Positions 1-11,064 of a DNA stretch of 64,000 bases are shown piece after piece. The position numbers and the translations under genes were made by a program. Every line of letters begins with the position of its first letter. Position 1 is the first letter of the stretch. The DNA comes from Pelobates cultripes (taxonomy: Eukaryota; Chordata; Amphibia; Anura; Pelobatidae). Below the pieces are notes generated by a model. That model worked only from the letters and a program-made list of their open reading frames with translations, made no database searches and was not told where the DNA came from. The stretch lies in the NCBI GenBank assembly GCA_933207985.1, contig OW240913.1:360051615-360115614 (forward strand). The letters run 5' to 3'.

Positions 1-1153
1 ATGTCTATGTATAACTTTTATTTATTAGTTTCTGTGAGATCTGAAAAAAAAAGTTAAATGTATAAATCCACAACGCTGTATTTATTTCTCTTCTGGAACC
101 AAGTGCCTCCATTTTGGCTTCCTGTCAATCATGGTTGCAATCTCTGCCCTTTCTACCTGCCAGCCAGGATAGAGAGAGTATATAGAGAGAAGGAGAGCCA
201 GAATCAGTGCTTCTAATCCTTTTTCAATGTAAATATTCTCTGACTATGCCACAATGGAACTGGATTGTGATGTCAGGTGCTACATCTTTAATATACATTT
301 AAAAAACAAAAATCACAGGAAAAAAGGTTAACGCAAGTTATAGGTGGTTTTCAATGTTTTATTGAATGGTGCAATATCAAGAGAAGTTGACAGCTTTCTT
401 GAATATCTCTGTTTACTATGTAAGTAAAAAAATAAGTGCTGACTTATTCAAATAATTTTGTCTAGATTTAGGTAGATTGCTTGAGCCAGAATAGCCTATA
501 GTCTCTTCGAAAAACAGAAAGCTTTGTGAAATGTACGGCCCCTCCCCCAACTCCGACACAAAATATTAATACCCCAAATTCCGACAGAGTATTTCTCACT
601 AGAATGCCATTGTGTCTCTTCTCAGTAATGACATTACATACACGGAGCTGGAAGCCATTATTTTAATGCGAGATTGCATTATCACTAAAATAATTTTATG
701 CAAATTAAAGGTCGTTGTTTGACCTTGTACGAGATCCTTCAATCTACAGCTGCACAAAGTATTAACCTCGTCAGAACTCATTGCATAGGATGTTACAAAT
801 ATTCAACATATCATTTACATCTCATTTTCCGTAACGTCACCTATTCCTCACAAATGCTGATGAGTATAATTATGTCCTTTATGGAATACACGGCTAAAAG
901 AGCCTTTAGGGCTTTTAAATCCATAAAACAGAATAAAACTGGCCGAGGTGATTCTAACTCTAAATCCATTTCAAATTTAGCCAGCAGTGAATGAGGAGTG
1001 TTTACGTTTTCATACCTTCATAAGATTTTGGTATTAGTGAGCCAATGAGGCTACTTCATGACTCTGCTTTTCCCAAGGGACTTATTGTGAATTTAGCAAT
1101 AATTTGTTATAGACAAAACCTCAACCCACTTATTAGTCTTTTGAGGCTATTCA
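1..1153. other. No gene seen; AT-rich non-coding DNA
   Basis: I see no exon-like open frame with recognisable domains, no RNA gene and no clear transposon end here. The short frames on both strands have low-complexity or unrecognisable translations. Confidence 0.5.
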
Positions 1154-1273
1154 TTAAAAGAGCACTACAGTCACCATAACAACTCAATCTAAATGAAGCT
1201 GTTATGGTGCCAGTAGATGCCCTGGCTCTTTCATTTAGATGATGTTGTTATGGTGTCTACGCTGTTCCTTTAA
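1154..1273. mobile_element. Short TTAA MITE (120 bp)
   Basis: A 120-bp unit starts and ends with TTAA (1154-1157 and 1270-1273). Its ends are inverted copies of each other: TTAAAAGAGCACTACAG on the left and CTACGCTGTTCCTTTAA on the right. The inner arms also pair (CACCATAACAAC near the left end, GTTGTTATGGTG near the right). It has no coding capacity. It resembles the larger TTAA elements elsewhere in the window and is probably a non-autonomous piggyBac- or Kolobok-type MITE; the superfamily is inferred. Confidence 0.7.
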
Positions 1274-1480
1274 AGGGACACTCCAAACACTTAAGCAGTG
1301 TCAATAAATGCGCCCACTGTCTGAGGCTTCCTCTCAAAAACCTTATTATTGACTACAACCCAAAAAAAAAGAAGTTCATTGGGGTTAAATGAATTTTAAT
1401 TAAATAACCTGAAGGTCAAACACACAAACACTGCTCAGTGCTAAATACAACCCTGAAAGGATGAACAAATGGTAGAGTCC
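1270..1480. mobile_element. Partial TTAA MITE abutting the previous one
   Basis: The TTAA at 1270-1273 is followed at once by AAGGGACACTCCAAACAC, the typical left end of the large MITE family in this window. The two elements therefore share one TTAA. No matching right end is visible, so the copy is truncated and its right limit is approximate. Confidence 0.45.
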
Positions 1481-2962
1481 CAGCTGGCAATGCGTTGCGA
1501 GATCTGTACAACATCTACCTTTTGGCCACTCTTTAATGAGTCCCCCACAAATTCTTGCACCACTGAATCACCACTGTTCAGCTCAGTGGAGCTAAACTCA
1601 AGAGGCAGCAATTGCCCAGACACCAGCCTTGCAAAGACTTCTCATTGAGTTGCTTTGGGAAGTCTGTGATTGGACAGCCACAGAATGTCTGGGTGGGGTT
1701 AGAAGAGGAGGAGCTTGCAAAAGCCACAGACAAGAGATCTGCAGCTTTTGCAAGCTGTTTTAGATATACCCTATTATTATTATTATTTTAAAAGCAGGTA
1801 AAGAGTTCTTTTATGAAATTGTGCCAAATATTTGCTAAAAATTTGATGGAATCCAATCTCTAGTATCAGAGAATCTTTGACAAATCTTTCCAATGCTTCA
1901 CAGGCTCCACTGGTGGTTAGAAGGTAGGTTGCTGGGTCTTCCAATTGCTTGAATTATATGTCAGTGTTATTCAGTTCTTAAGAAGATACCTTGCTGTTGC
2001 CTTTCTATGTAGTTGTGTTTTTGTAACATGTTTATGCGTCGCAGAGTTTCTCTAAAATGATCATTAAGGTATATTCTTTATTGAATTCAACGTATCTGAA
2101 ACATACATGTCTTGTAGCAAGGTGTAAACCATGTGAACATGTATTACAAATAGTCATAAAATTCCACCACATTCCATAGCGCTGTACAATATTATTTCGA
2201 TATATGCCTGGACCTTAGATTCTCCATCTTCCAGTTCTGCAGCTGGTGGTAATATTGTAACCCAATACACTACGTAAAGCTGTGTTTCCACTAGTCAATC
2301 TATAATTGGATCCCCTAACGAAGCAACCTCAGCCATCTGGAAAAGAATGAAGAGAAGGTGATAAGAAAGTGATTATGAAAATATGTGCACAAAAGGCTTA
2401 AGGACAAAAAATCCCATCACTCTCAGCCACGTCCAGTGTCAGAGTCAGTGATGTCAATTTTATTTTTATTTTTTTATTTTTCTTATGGGAATTGTCCTGT
2501 TAGTTACAGTTCACAATCCAAGTGCCCTCTTATCTGCATGACTTTAGAATCCAAAAATAAAAACCAGAAAAAAAGATTAAAGTAAATATAAATGCCAAAG
2601 CTATGAGAGCTGTGCAAATAATATTCACTTGGCTGAATTAGAACATGATATTTATTAGAATAATTGGATCTTCTTCACTGTACGTCTGCGGAGTTAAATT
2701 CTCATTTGCATTTTTTGCTTCTTCCAAAGTAAAGAAACATCAAAGGACAAGTGTGTTTGCCTTCCAGATATCCTCAATTGGTTTCCATGGAATGTGGTGT
2801 TTCTTGCTTATAGAAAATAGTATAACATGATTAAAAACAAAAATATTCTCTCTGAAATATCTAACTTTGTTACCTTATGAAAAGCATATTTCTTCCTCTG
2901 AAATATGTTCAGCTTTTCCATTAATATGAATTTAAATTAAATATCCTGGAAGTCACTTTCTG
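1481..2962. other. No gene seen; includes an ATT run
   Basis: Non-coding sequence with a short ATT microsatellite around 1772-1787. Nothing else was recognised. Confidence 0.45.
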
Positions 2963-4490
2963 ATACGAATCTTACCCTAGCTTTGTCTATATCTCCAGCT
3001 AGATCATCCATATAAATTGAGTCCTTACCTTTGTCATAGTTCCAGCTGGTTTACTCTTATATATCCCACTCAGACTTCGGTTTTACCTCCAGTTATCTCT
3101 CTCATCCTGCCCTGACTCTGGAATTAGCTCCATCTATCGTTTCAATATAAATCCTGCCCTGATTTTGGAATTAGCTCCATCTATCGTTACAATATAAATC
3201 CTGCCCTGACTCTGAGCATAGCTCCAGCTGGCTTGTCAATATAAATCCTGCCCTGATTCTGGAATTAGCTCCATCTGTCGTTTCAATATAAATCCTGCCC
3301 TGACTCTGGCCATAGCTCCAACTGGCTTGTCAATATAAATCCTGCACTGACTTAGGACATAGCTCCAGCTAGTGAGTCAATATAAATCCTGCCCTGACTC
3401 TGGCCATAGCTCCATCTAGCTTGTCAATATAAATCCTGCCCTGACTCTGGCCATAGCTCCAACTAGCTTGTCAATATAAATCCTGCCCTGACTCTGGACA
3501 TAGCTCCATCTAGCTTGTCAATGTAAATCCTGCCCTGACTCTGAAATTAGCTCCAGCTAGCTTGTCAATATAAATCCTGCCCAGACTCTGGGCATAGCTC
3601 CAGCTAGCTTGTCAATATAAATCCTGCCGTGACTTAGGACATAGCTCCAGCTAGCTTGTCAATATAAATCCTGCCCTGACTCTGAAATTAGCTCCATCTA
3701 GCTTGTCAATATAAATCCTACCCTGACTCTGGCCATAGCTCCAGCTAGTTTGTCAATATAAATCCTGCCCTGACTCTGGAATAAGCTCCACCTATCATTT
3801 CAATGTAAATCCTGCCCTGACTTAGGACATAGCTCCATCTAGCTTATCAATATAAATCCTGCCCTGACTCTGGGCATAGCTCCAACTGGCTTGTCAATGT
3901 AAATGCTGCCGTGACTTAGGACATAGCTCCAGCTAGCTTGTCAATATAAATCATGCCCTGACTCTGAAATTAGCTCCATCTAGCTTGTCAATATAAATCC
4001 TGCCTTGACTCTGGCTATAGCTCTAGCTAGTGAGTCAATATAAATCCTGCCCAGACTCTGGCCATAGCTCCAGCTGGCTTGTCAATATAAATCCTGCCCT
4101 GACTCAAGACATAGCTCCAGCTAGTGTGTCAATATAAATCCTGCCCTGACTCTGAGCATAGCTCCAGCTAGTGAGTCAATATAAATCCTGCCCAGACTCT
4201 GGCCGTAGCTCCAGCTGGCTTGTCAATATAAATCCTGCCCTTACTCAAGACATAGCTCCAGCTAGTGTGTCAATATAAATCCTGCACTGACTCTGGATTT
4301 AGTTCCATCTAGTGTGTCAATATAAATCCTGCCCTGACTCTGGCCTAAGCTCCAGCTAGCTTGTCAATATAAATCCTGCCCCAACTCTGAGCATAGCTCC
4401 AGCTAGCTTGTCAATATAAATCCTGCACTGACTCTGAGCATAGCTCCAGCTAGTGGGTAAATATAAATCCTGCCCTGACTCTGGGCATAG
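2963..4490. repeat. 47-bp minisatellite, about 30 copies
   Basis: A head-to-tail array of a 47-bp unit built around CAATATAAATCCTGCCCTGA, then CTCTGG, CATAGCTCCAGCTAG and CTTGT. Units before about 3100 are diverged. From about 3100 to 4490 they match closely, with recurring variants at the same positions (CATAG/AATTAG, CCATCTA/CCAGCTA), the mosaic expected of unequal exchange. The right end is broken by a hAT insertion at 4499. One further unit core resumes at about 5988 on the far side of that element. Confidence 0.9.
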
Positions 4491-4498
4491 CCCAGCAC

Positions 4499-5971
4499 CA
4501 GGCCCGGACTGGCCATCGGGCATACCGAGCAAATGCCCGGTGGGCCGCGATGGCCGTGGGCCAAGGCCGGCAGGGGAGATCACAGGAACAAAGAGCTCCC
4601 TCACCAGCCCAGAGGCACTGTTACAGGTGGCCGCCAGCTGGGGAGAGAGGGAAGGAGGGAGGAGGGAGGAGGGAGGAGAGGACCGGTGGAGCTCTAACCA
4701 ACAGCTCCGCCGGGTCCTCTCGCGGGATTCTGAGCGTTGCCGCGGTTACCACGGCAAAGCTCAGATCTCGCGAGAGTGAACTCTAACCTGCAGGTTAGAG
4801 TTCACTCTCACCACTGGACCACCAGGGAAGGCAGCATGGCATCCACCCCCCAGGCAGAATGGATCTCCTTCCCCTCCCCCCAGGATAAAGGTAAGAAGGG
4901 AGGGGGGGGATATACTTTTTTTTTATTACTAAATAATATATATTTAAATTTAAATAAAAAATATGTTCACTCACACACACAGCACCCAGACACAGCACCC
5001 CCAAACACACATCACCCTCACTCACACACACAACACACTCCCACACATATACAGCACACACACACACATATATAAAATAACCCTCAGTGAGTTAACAGAC
5101 AAAGAAAATTAGAAACCTAGAATTTGACAGCAAATAAAAACATCCTCACACACAGCACCCCTCTTACATACACACACTGCGCCCCTCACACATACAATAA
5201 GTCCAAATGTGTGTATATATATATACACACACACTACAGCACTCCTCACACTGCACCACTACACACATTATACTCCAGATACACACTAGATCCCTTACCC
5301 TATATGCACTCTTCCTCTCCTAATCCTCTACACACACACACACACACACACTGGGTCCTTTACACAGTAGATCTCAAACACACACACACTACATTCCTTG
5401 TCAGCAAACACATACAACATTCTCTAAACACACCCTCTCTACAACCCCTACACACACTACGTCACCTATACACACACACTTCAGCCTGTATGCACACACT
5501 CGCTGCATCCCCTATAAAACTATGCCCCCTATACACACACTCTCTACAGCCCCTAGCCACACATATTACACCACAAACACAAATGAAATTGACCTATTTA
5601 CACAATACACACCACACTCTACACACACGCAATCCCACAAGCAGGCTCCAAACATATGCACCATGCACTTTCCTGGCCCTTTTGTCCTCTGGTATCCCAC
5701 TTGTGGAGACACCAGAGACAATTTAAAAGCAAACACAGCGCAAGCATGTTATTAAATTTGCTTGCGCTGCGCAGAACAAATTCAGGGCCTTTTTCTAATG
5801 CCAGAGCTCTTCAGCAGGGCTCTGGGCATTGAACCAACATGCTCACTTTGAGAGGGGGCGTGCTTGTCATTAGTGATGACAAAACACACACTCTCTGGCC
5901 CCGCCCCCTTCTTAGGGGGCCGCTCTGATTGAAAAATGCCCAGGCCAAATTTTTTTCCCAGTCCGGCCCTG
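4499..5971. mobile_element. Non-autonomous hAT element with 8-bp target duplication
   Basis: The element begins CAGGCCCGGACTGG and ends with the inverted complement CCAGTCCGGCCCTG. It is flanked by a perfect 8-bp direct repeat, CCCAGCAC, at 4491-4498 and 5972-5979. CAGGGCCGG-type ends with 8-bp target duplications are the signature of hAT transposons. At 1473 bp it encodes no recognisable transposase. Inside are a purine-rich tract (4640-4690), a near-palindrome around 4700-4820, and a long CA-rich array. It inserted into the 47-bp minisatellite, so it is younger than that array. A relative lies at 16834-17127. Confidence 0.92.
4968..5660. repeat. CA-rich low-complexity array inside the hAT
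   Basis: Irregular CACACA and ACACCC tracts with short TATATA patches. Open frames across it translate to His/Thr/Tyr-rich low complexity and are not genes. Confidence 0.8.
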
Positions 5972-5979
5972 CCCAGCAC

Positions 5980-6382
5980 GCTTTTTTAGTATAAATCCTG
6001 CTGTGACTCTTGCAATTTCGTAAACAAAGAAAGATTCAGGAAACAAATCAGACGGAACAGAAGATGCAAAAATGGGCCATTCAGGGAACTGCAACAAATA
6101 TATACATAATAAAAAAATTGGGTGGATTTCAGAATCACACATCAAAATGAACACGCTCGTCCATTGTGTGTTTGGTTTTGTTCGTGATTCAGCCACATTT
6201 CAGTTCAAAGTTTGGGAATTTGAACAATTACCTGACTGGCCCAAATTTGGACAGATTGCCGTTTGTAAATAATCATATCTCCAAGTCTACGTTTGGGTGA
6301 GTGCTTCTATAGTGAACTGAGAATAGGAAGCCCTGACTGGCTAGTGTGTGTGTCCAAATGTTGGGAGGCACAAACTCAAACT
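5980..6382. other. Minisatellite tail and unassigned DNA
   Basis: About 5988-6015 carries one last 47-bp unit core, the continuation of the array interrupted by the hAT. The rest shows no gene or recognisable repeat. Confidence 0.5.
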
Positions 6383-6838
6383 TTAAAAAAAGAACACTAT
6401 AGGGTCTGGAACACAAACATGTATTCCTGACCCTTTAGTGTTAAACCCCACTATTTAGGTTGTCCTGCTCCCCCCCCAGAAAAGGTTAAAACTTACATTT
6501 ATTCCTGAGCCGCAGGGATCCCCTGGCATTTGCCCTGCTCCTGATCCACCTCTTTAGCTGACATCATCAGAATTGATGATCTCCCATAGGGAAATCATGG
6601 GATTGGCTGAGATCGCAAAGGAGGCAGGGCCAATCAGCATCTCTTCATAGAGTTTAGAGTCTCCATGCAGAGCCATCTGAGGGGTGGCCAATGGAGGTGT
6701 CCCTAGGCTGTAATATAAACACGGCATTTTCTCTGAAAGGATAGTGTTCTCTGCAAAAAGCCCAAAGTAGCCTGATTATACTCACCAGAACAACTACAAT
6801 GAGCTGTATTTGTTCTGGTGCCTATAGTGTCCCTTTAA
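6383..6838. mobile_element. TTAA MITE, about 456 bp
   Basis: TTAA at both ends (6383-6386 and 6835-6838). Terminal inverted repeats are AAGAACACTATAGGG on the left and CCTATAGTGTCCCTTTAA on the right. The subterminal ACCAGAACAACTACA/TGTTCTGGTG stem also occurs in the copy at 29757-30353, which lies in the opposite orientation. There is no coding capacity. Confidence 0.85.
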
Positions 6839-7649
6839 GAGACTCGCCTGCCAGTGTTAATAGTCATTGAATGCGTGCTAAAATAACAATATTTTCTGTG
6901 TGCCATGCAAGCCAACTGAGCAGCCAGCTTCAATATAAGCAAAGGATAAAGACGATATTAGTTTTTTTGATGGTTTCCAGAAAAATAACCCCCCCCCCCC
7001 CATGAATCATTGTTTCAGCCTCGGAATAAAATGAAAAGCAATTTCTCAGATCAGTGGACAGGATTCTGTTGTATTATTAAGAACATAAAAAAATCTGCAG
7101 TTCTACCAGGAACAGCTTAACGGGAACAATAGAGTCATAAAAGAATAAATGGTCTTTAATATTTCCTTGTACAGATATTAGGTTACTTTATATTATGCTA
7201 TGTTTTCTTCTTTCCTCCCAATTTTTAATTATAAGTAAAGGTATTGATTGTATGATATGGTTCCCATTTCAATCTACTTTTTATATCTTTTATATTTATT
7301 TACAGTTTCATTGCAGATTTTCTAAGAGATAAGTTCAGGAACACGTTTAGATTTTAGGATCATCCATATAAATATGTAGCACATAAAGAGCACAATATAA
7401 ATTCTAATATTACAGTTAAAGCACAGTTCACATCTACACACAATACAGTTTCCTCATGCAGAATATAATTTGCACACTCCTTCAGGGATAGACTCTCATG
7501 CCAGTGCTTTTCCCCATCCAGTAGGGTTCCCCGTTACCAATAAAAACCTGCTCCAATTCCCAGTACAGTTCTCATCCTCCAATGTTCCATCATAAAGAAT
7601 ACAGCTTCCACCTTCCAGGGGCCCCCTGTATCCAAAGACACACTAGAAC
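6839..7649. other. No gene seen
   Basis: AT-rich sequence with a poly-C run near 6990. No domain-bearing frame or transposon end was recognised. Confidence 0.45.
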
Positions 7650-7929
7650 CCACATGGTGGCCAACAACGAGAAACATCTGACCTTTGTGATTGCCAACAA
7701 GGGTTTTGCCACTAAGTGCTGAGTTGAAGGGGTCAAATACTTATTTCACTCATTGACATGCAAATCAATTTAGAACTTTTTGACATGCATTTTTCTGGAT
7801 TTACTTGTATTAGTCTGTCTCTCACTGTTAAAACACACCTACCATTAAAATTATAGACTGATCATTTATTTGTCAGTGGACAAACATTCAGTATCAGCAG
7901 GGGATCAAATACTCCCCCCCCCCTAACTG
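7650..7929 (+). mobile_element. Tc1-like element, 3' remnant
   Basis: The sequence opens with the last residues of a Tc1-type transposase: KHLTFVIANKGFATK and then a stop, near 7682-7724. It continues with a long subterminal inverted-repeat tail and ends CAGGGGATCAAATACT..CCTAACTG, followed by TA at 7930-7931. From memory this tail (GGGGATCAAATACT, GACTGATCATTTATTTGTC) matches a Tc1 lineage common in fish and amphibians. The 5' part is missing, so the element is dead. Confidence 0.75.
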
Positions 7930-8414
7930 TATATCGACACATTTACCAGCTAGTACAATGTATTAGGCAGAGGCAAATTACCCAGACTATAAGGCGGGCT
8001 GCGTCCCTTCCATTTTGCGACAGACAGAGCACTGTGAATAATTGGAGCTTCTGAATACCTGGTCAATGTATCTGTGTACTGTTAAAATAACCTCCTTCCC
8101 CATAGTGATACTATCAAGGATATTCCCTGAAGTTAGAATTGTCATGAATTCAACGTGAATTTCAAATGTATGTCCAAAATAGCCGAGTTGAGGTCATTCT
8201 CCAAGTCAGCTATGCTTCCATATTGCCATGACCATCAGTGTCGTATATCCCTCAGAATGAAGCTTCTGGGCAATGAATGGTGCTTGGGGCCTCGTTAACT
8301 AACTACCCCTTTTAACTTTAATGCTCTTTACCCCGTGGTTTGCCTTGAAAATATTGACCTTTTTCCAGTGCCGAGACTTCCTCAGAACTTCTCACCTCTC
8401 TACCTCCTATGACA
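7930..8414. other. No gene seen
   Basis: Unassigned non-coding DNA between the Tc1 remnant and the MITE that hosts the DD37E element. Confidence 0.4.
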
Positions 8415-8810
8415 TAATTGAGGGGGCATGGCCTCCTCCATGAGGTCACAGGGGAGCATTGGGGACTTGACGCTCATGCGCAGAAAGCAGAACATGCATT
8501 TATGCTTCTCCATAGTAAAGTATTGTATTCAAAAAAGCATTGTATTTCTAAAATGAATGCAGTGTTTCACATTGCAGGGTTAAAAGGACAGTGCCACTAC
8601 ATCCAGGCCACTTCACTGAGGAAGGAACTACAGGGAGTGCAGAATTATTAGGCAAATGAGTATTTTGACCACATCATCCTCTTTATGCATGTTGTCTTAC
8701 TCCAAGCTGTATAGGCTCAAAAGCCTACTACCAATTAAGCATATTAGGTGATGTGCATCTCTGTAATGAGAAGGGGTGTGGTCTAATGACATCAACACCC
8801 TATATCAGGT

Positions 8811-8830
8811 GTGCATAATTATTAGGCAAC
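8811..8830. promoter_or_regulatory. Inner transposase-binding repeat, 5' end (inferred)
   Basis: GTGCATAATTATTAGGCAAC here is a perfect inverted copy of 9984-10003 and shares the ATTATTAGGCAA core with the outer terminus at 8631-8655. By analogy with IR/DR Tc1 elements these would be inner binding sites; binding itself is inferred. Confidence 0.65.
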
Positions 8831-8848
8831 TTCCTTTCCTTTGGCAAA

Positions 8849-9865
8849 ATGGGTCAAAAGAAGGACTTGACAGGCTCAGAAAAGTCAAAAATAGTGAGAT
8901 ATCTTGCAGAGGGATGCAGCACTCTTAAAATTGCAAAGCTTCTGAAGCGTGATCATCGAACAATCAAGCGTTTCATTCAAAATAGTCAACAGGGTCGCAA
9001 GAAGCGTGTGGAAAAACCAAGGCGCAAAATAACTGCCCATGAACTGAGAAAAGTCAAGCGTGCAGCTGCCACGATGCCACTTGCCACCAGTTTGGCCATA
9101 TTTCAGAGCTGCAACATCACTGGAGTGCCCAAAAGCACAAGGTGTGCAATACTCAGAGACATGGCCAAGGTAAGAAAGGCTGAAAGACGACCACCACTGA
9201 ACAAGACACACAAGCTGAAACGTCAAGACTGGGCCAAGAAATATCTCAAGACTGATTTTTCTAAGGTTTTATGGACTGATGAAATGAGAGTGAGTCTTGA
9301 TGGGCCAGATGGATGGGCCCGTGGCTGGATTGGTAAAGGGCAGAGAGCTCCAGTCCGACTCAGACGCCAGCAAGGTGGAGGTGGAGTACTGGTTTGGGCT
9401 GGTATCATCAAAGATGAGCTTGTGGGGCCTTTTCGGGTTGAGGATGGAGTCAAGCTCAACTCCCAGTCCTACTGCCAGTTCCTGGAAGACACCTTCTTCA
9501 AGCAGTGGTACAGGAAGAAGTCTGCATCCTTCAAGAAAAACATGATTTTCATGCAGGACAATGCTCCATCACACGCGTCCAAGTACTCCACAGCGTGGCT
9601 GGCAAGAAAGGGTATAAAAGAAGAAAATCTAATGACATGGCCTCCTTGTTCACCTGATCTGAACCCCATTGAGAACCTGTGGTCCATCATCAAATGTGAG
9701 ATTTACAAGGAGGGAAAACAGTACACCTCTCTGAACAGTGTCTGGGAGGCTGTGGTTGCTGCTGCACGCAATGTTGATGGTGAACAGATCAAAACACTGA
9801 CAGAATCCATGGATGGCAGGCTTTTGAGTGTCCTTGCAAAGAAAGGTGGCTATATTGGTCACTGA
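8849..9865 (+). CDS. Intact DD37E Tc1/mariner transposase (338 aa)
   Basis: Cut-and-paste DDE transposase that would bind the element's inverted repeats and move it into TA sites in the nucleus. The frame runs unbroken from ATG at 8849 to TGA at 9863-9865. Residues 1-115 form the bipartite helix-turn-helix DNA-binding region: a first HTH at about 8-45 (with TLKIAKLLKRDHRTIKRF), a basic GRPR-like/nuclear-localisation stretch at about 49-60 (GRKKRVEKPRRK), and a second HTH at about 62-110. The catalytic domain has D144 in WTDE, a glycine-rich RRQQGGGGV at 172-180, D237 in QDNAPSH and E275 in SPDLNPIENLW. That leaves 37 residues between the last two acidic residues, against 34 in classical Tc1. 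The length matches the 330-350 residues usual for the superfamily. All three catalytic residues are present and no stop or frameshift is seen, so activity is plausible but untested. Confidence 0.95.
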   Translation: MGQKKDLTGSEKSKIVRYLAEGCSTLKIAKLLKRDHRTIKRFIQNSQQGRKKRVEKPRRKITAHELRKVKRAAATMPLATSLAIFQSCNITGVPKSTRCAILRDMAKVRKAERRPPLNKTHKLKRQDWAKKYLKTDFSKVLWTDEMRVSLDGPDGWARGWIGKGQRAPVRLRRQQGGGGVLVWAGIIKDELVGPFRVEDGVKLNSQSYCQFLEDTFFKQWYRKKSASFKKNMIFMQDNAPSHASKYSTAWLARKGIKEENLMTWPPCSPDLNPIENLWSIIKCEIYKEGKQYTSLNSVWEAVVAAARNVDGEQIKTLTESMDGRLLSVLAKKGGYIGH

Positions 9866-9983
9866 TTTGTTTTTGTTTTGTTTTTGAATGTCAGAAATGT
9901 ATATTTGTGAATGTTGAGATGTTATATTGGTTTCACTGGTAATAATAAATAATTGAAATGGGTATATATTTGTTTTTTGTTAA

Positions 9984-10003
9984 GTTGCCTAATAATTATG
10001 CAC
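9984..10003. promoter_or_regulatory. Inner transposase-binding repeat, 3' end (inferred)
   Basis: GTTGCCTAATAATTATGCAC is the exact reverse complement of 8811-8830. It lies about 165 bp inside the outer 3' terminus. Confidence 0.65.
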
Positions 10004-10209
10004 AGTAATAGTCACCTGCACACACAGATATCCCCCTAACATAGCTAAAACTAAAAACAAACTAAAAACTACTTCCAAAAATATTCAGCTTTGATATTAA
10101 TGAGTTTTTTGGGTTCATTGAGAACATGGTTGTTGTTCAATAATAAAATTAATCCTCAAAAATACAACTTGCCTAATAATTCTGCACTCCCTGTATAGTG
10201 CCCCTTTAA

Positions 10210-10847
10210 TGTCAACATTGGAATCCATGTTTTTGTGTGGACAATTACACAATCTAGTTATTAAATAAGTTGATTTGATAAAAAATTGTAACAATTCTGG
10301 AACCTGAAGGTGTTACATTAGAGTTGTCGGCAGAGTTTGTAGATGACAGTTATAGGGCTCAGGCAGTGGATTTAACGTGTTACACATGTAAGATGCTACT
10401 GGGTCCTTAATAAAATAATTTCTAGATTTGATTATTTTTATTCTCTCTCCTGCATATAAAATCACAAAAAGCCTTTTACGGAGCCGACACATACCTCTAG
10501 GCGGTAGGAATGTGTTGTTCTGTCAATGCAGCATTATGGAAAATAAAACAATAAATGACTTCTCTGCTGCAGACTTTTTGATAAATTCACATTAGATTGT
10601 AATTATTTTCCGCTGAAGGCAAGGCCTGCTAGTGAAAAGGGCTAACTGTGTGACCTCTCTATAGGGCCATGCAGTCAGCCATTGCTAAAATTGCAGAGGC
10701 AGAATTTACAGGAAGGGGCCATGCTGACCAGTTTGTATACCCTCCACATGTGGCTTTTACTTCTCTGTATACGTATGTTCATGGATTAGGGAGAGGTAGT
10801 GAGATACCTAAAGATAAATGTTTTTTATGTTCTAGTTAATAGATCTG
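10210..10847. other. No gene seen
   Basis: Unassigned AT-rich non-coding DNA. Confidence 0.4.
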
Positions 10848-10878
10848 GATAGATAGATAAATAGATAGTTAGATAAAC

Positions 10879-10912
<34 letters not shown>

Positions 10913-10948
10913 ACAGATAGTTTGATAAATAGATAAATAGATAGATCA
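10848..10948. repeat. GATA tetranucleotide microsatellite
   Basis: Imperfect (GATA)n with interspersed AAATA and AAACA variants. The purest block is at about 10880-10910. Confidence 0.9.
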
Positions 10949-11064
10949 GTCAGACAGACATAGACAGAGAGAGTAAGCTTCATTCAGAGACAGAGGTAGA
11001 TATGATTTGATAGCTTGTGTTCCAACAAAGGCATTATTAGTTGGTGGCATTGGAGGCTGAAGCC

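Larger units (their letters stand above)
8631..10193 (+). mobile_element. Complete DD37E Tc1/mariner transposon (TRT-like), copy 1
   Basis: A 1563-bp element is flanked by TA (8629-8630 and 10194-10195). Its 25-bp termini are perfect inverted repeats starting CAGGGAGTGCAGAATTATTA. A second inverted pair lies inside each end (8811-8830 and 9984-10003), giving two likely transposase sites per end (IR/DR layout). It carries one intronless transposase gene and an AATAAA at 9944-9949 downstream of the stop. All parts needed for autonomy appear intact. The DD37E spacing agrees with the TRT family as I remember it from the literature. A sister copy lies at 56639-58200. Confidence 0.95.
8415..10209. 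mobile_element. Diverged TTAA MITE split by a DD37E transposon
   Basis: Left of the transposon are features of the ~500-bp MITE family: a GCTCATGCGCAG segment, a CATTGCAGGGTTAAAAGGAC segment and CAGGCCACTTCACTGAGG. Right of it the sequence resumes as TAGTGCCCCTTTAA, a family right terminus ending at 10209. The left end is not clear and is approximate. The DD37E element at 8631-10193 landed in its right arm. Confidence 0.6.

Noticed and set aside
2963..4490. CRISPR-like regular array
   Set aside because: The 47-bp units are contiguous without unique spacers, and the surroundings are eukaryotic with no cas genes; this is a minisatellite.
5124..5726. 200-codon plus-strand open frame
   Set aside because: It lies wholly in the CA-rich array of a hAT element; the translation is His/Thr/Tyr/Pro low complexity with no domain.
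9223..9693. Minus- and plus-strand frames inside the DD37E gene (and at 57230-57700)
   Set aside because: Shadow frames of the transposase; they are present identically in both copies only because the DNA is duplicated.
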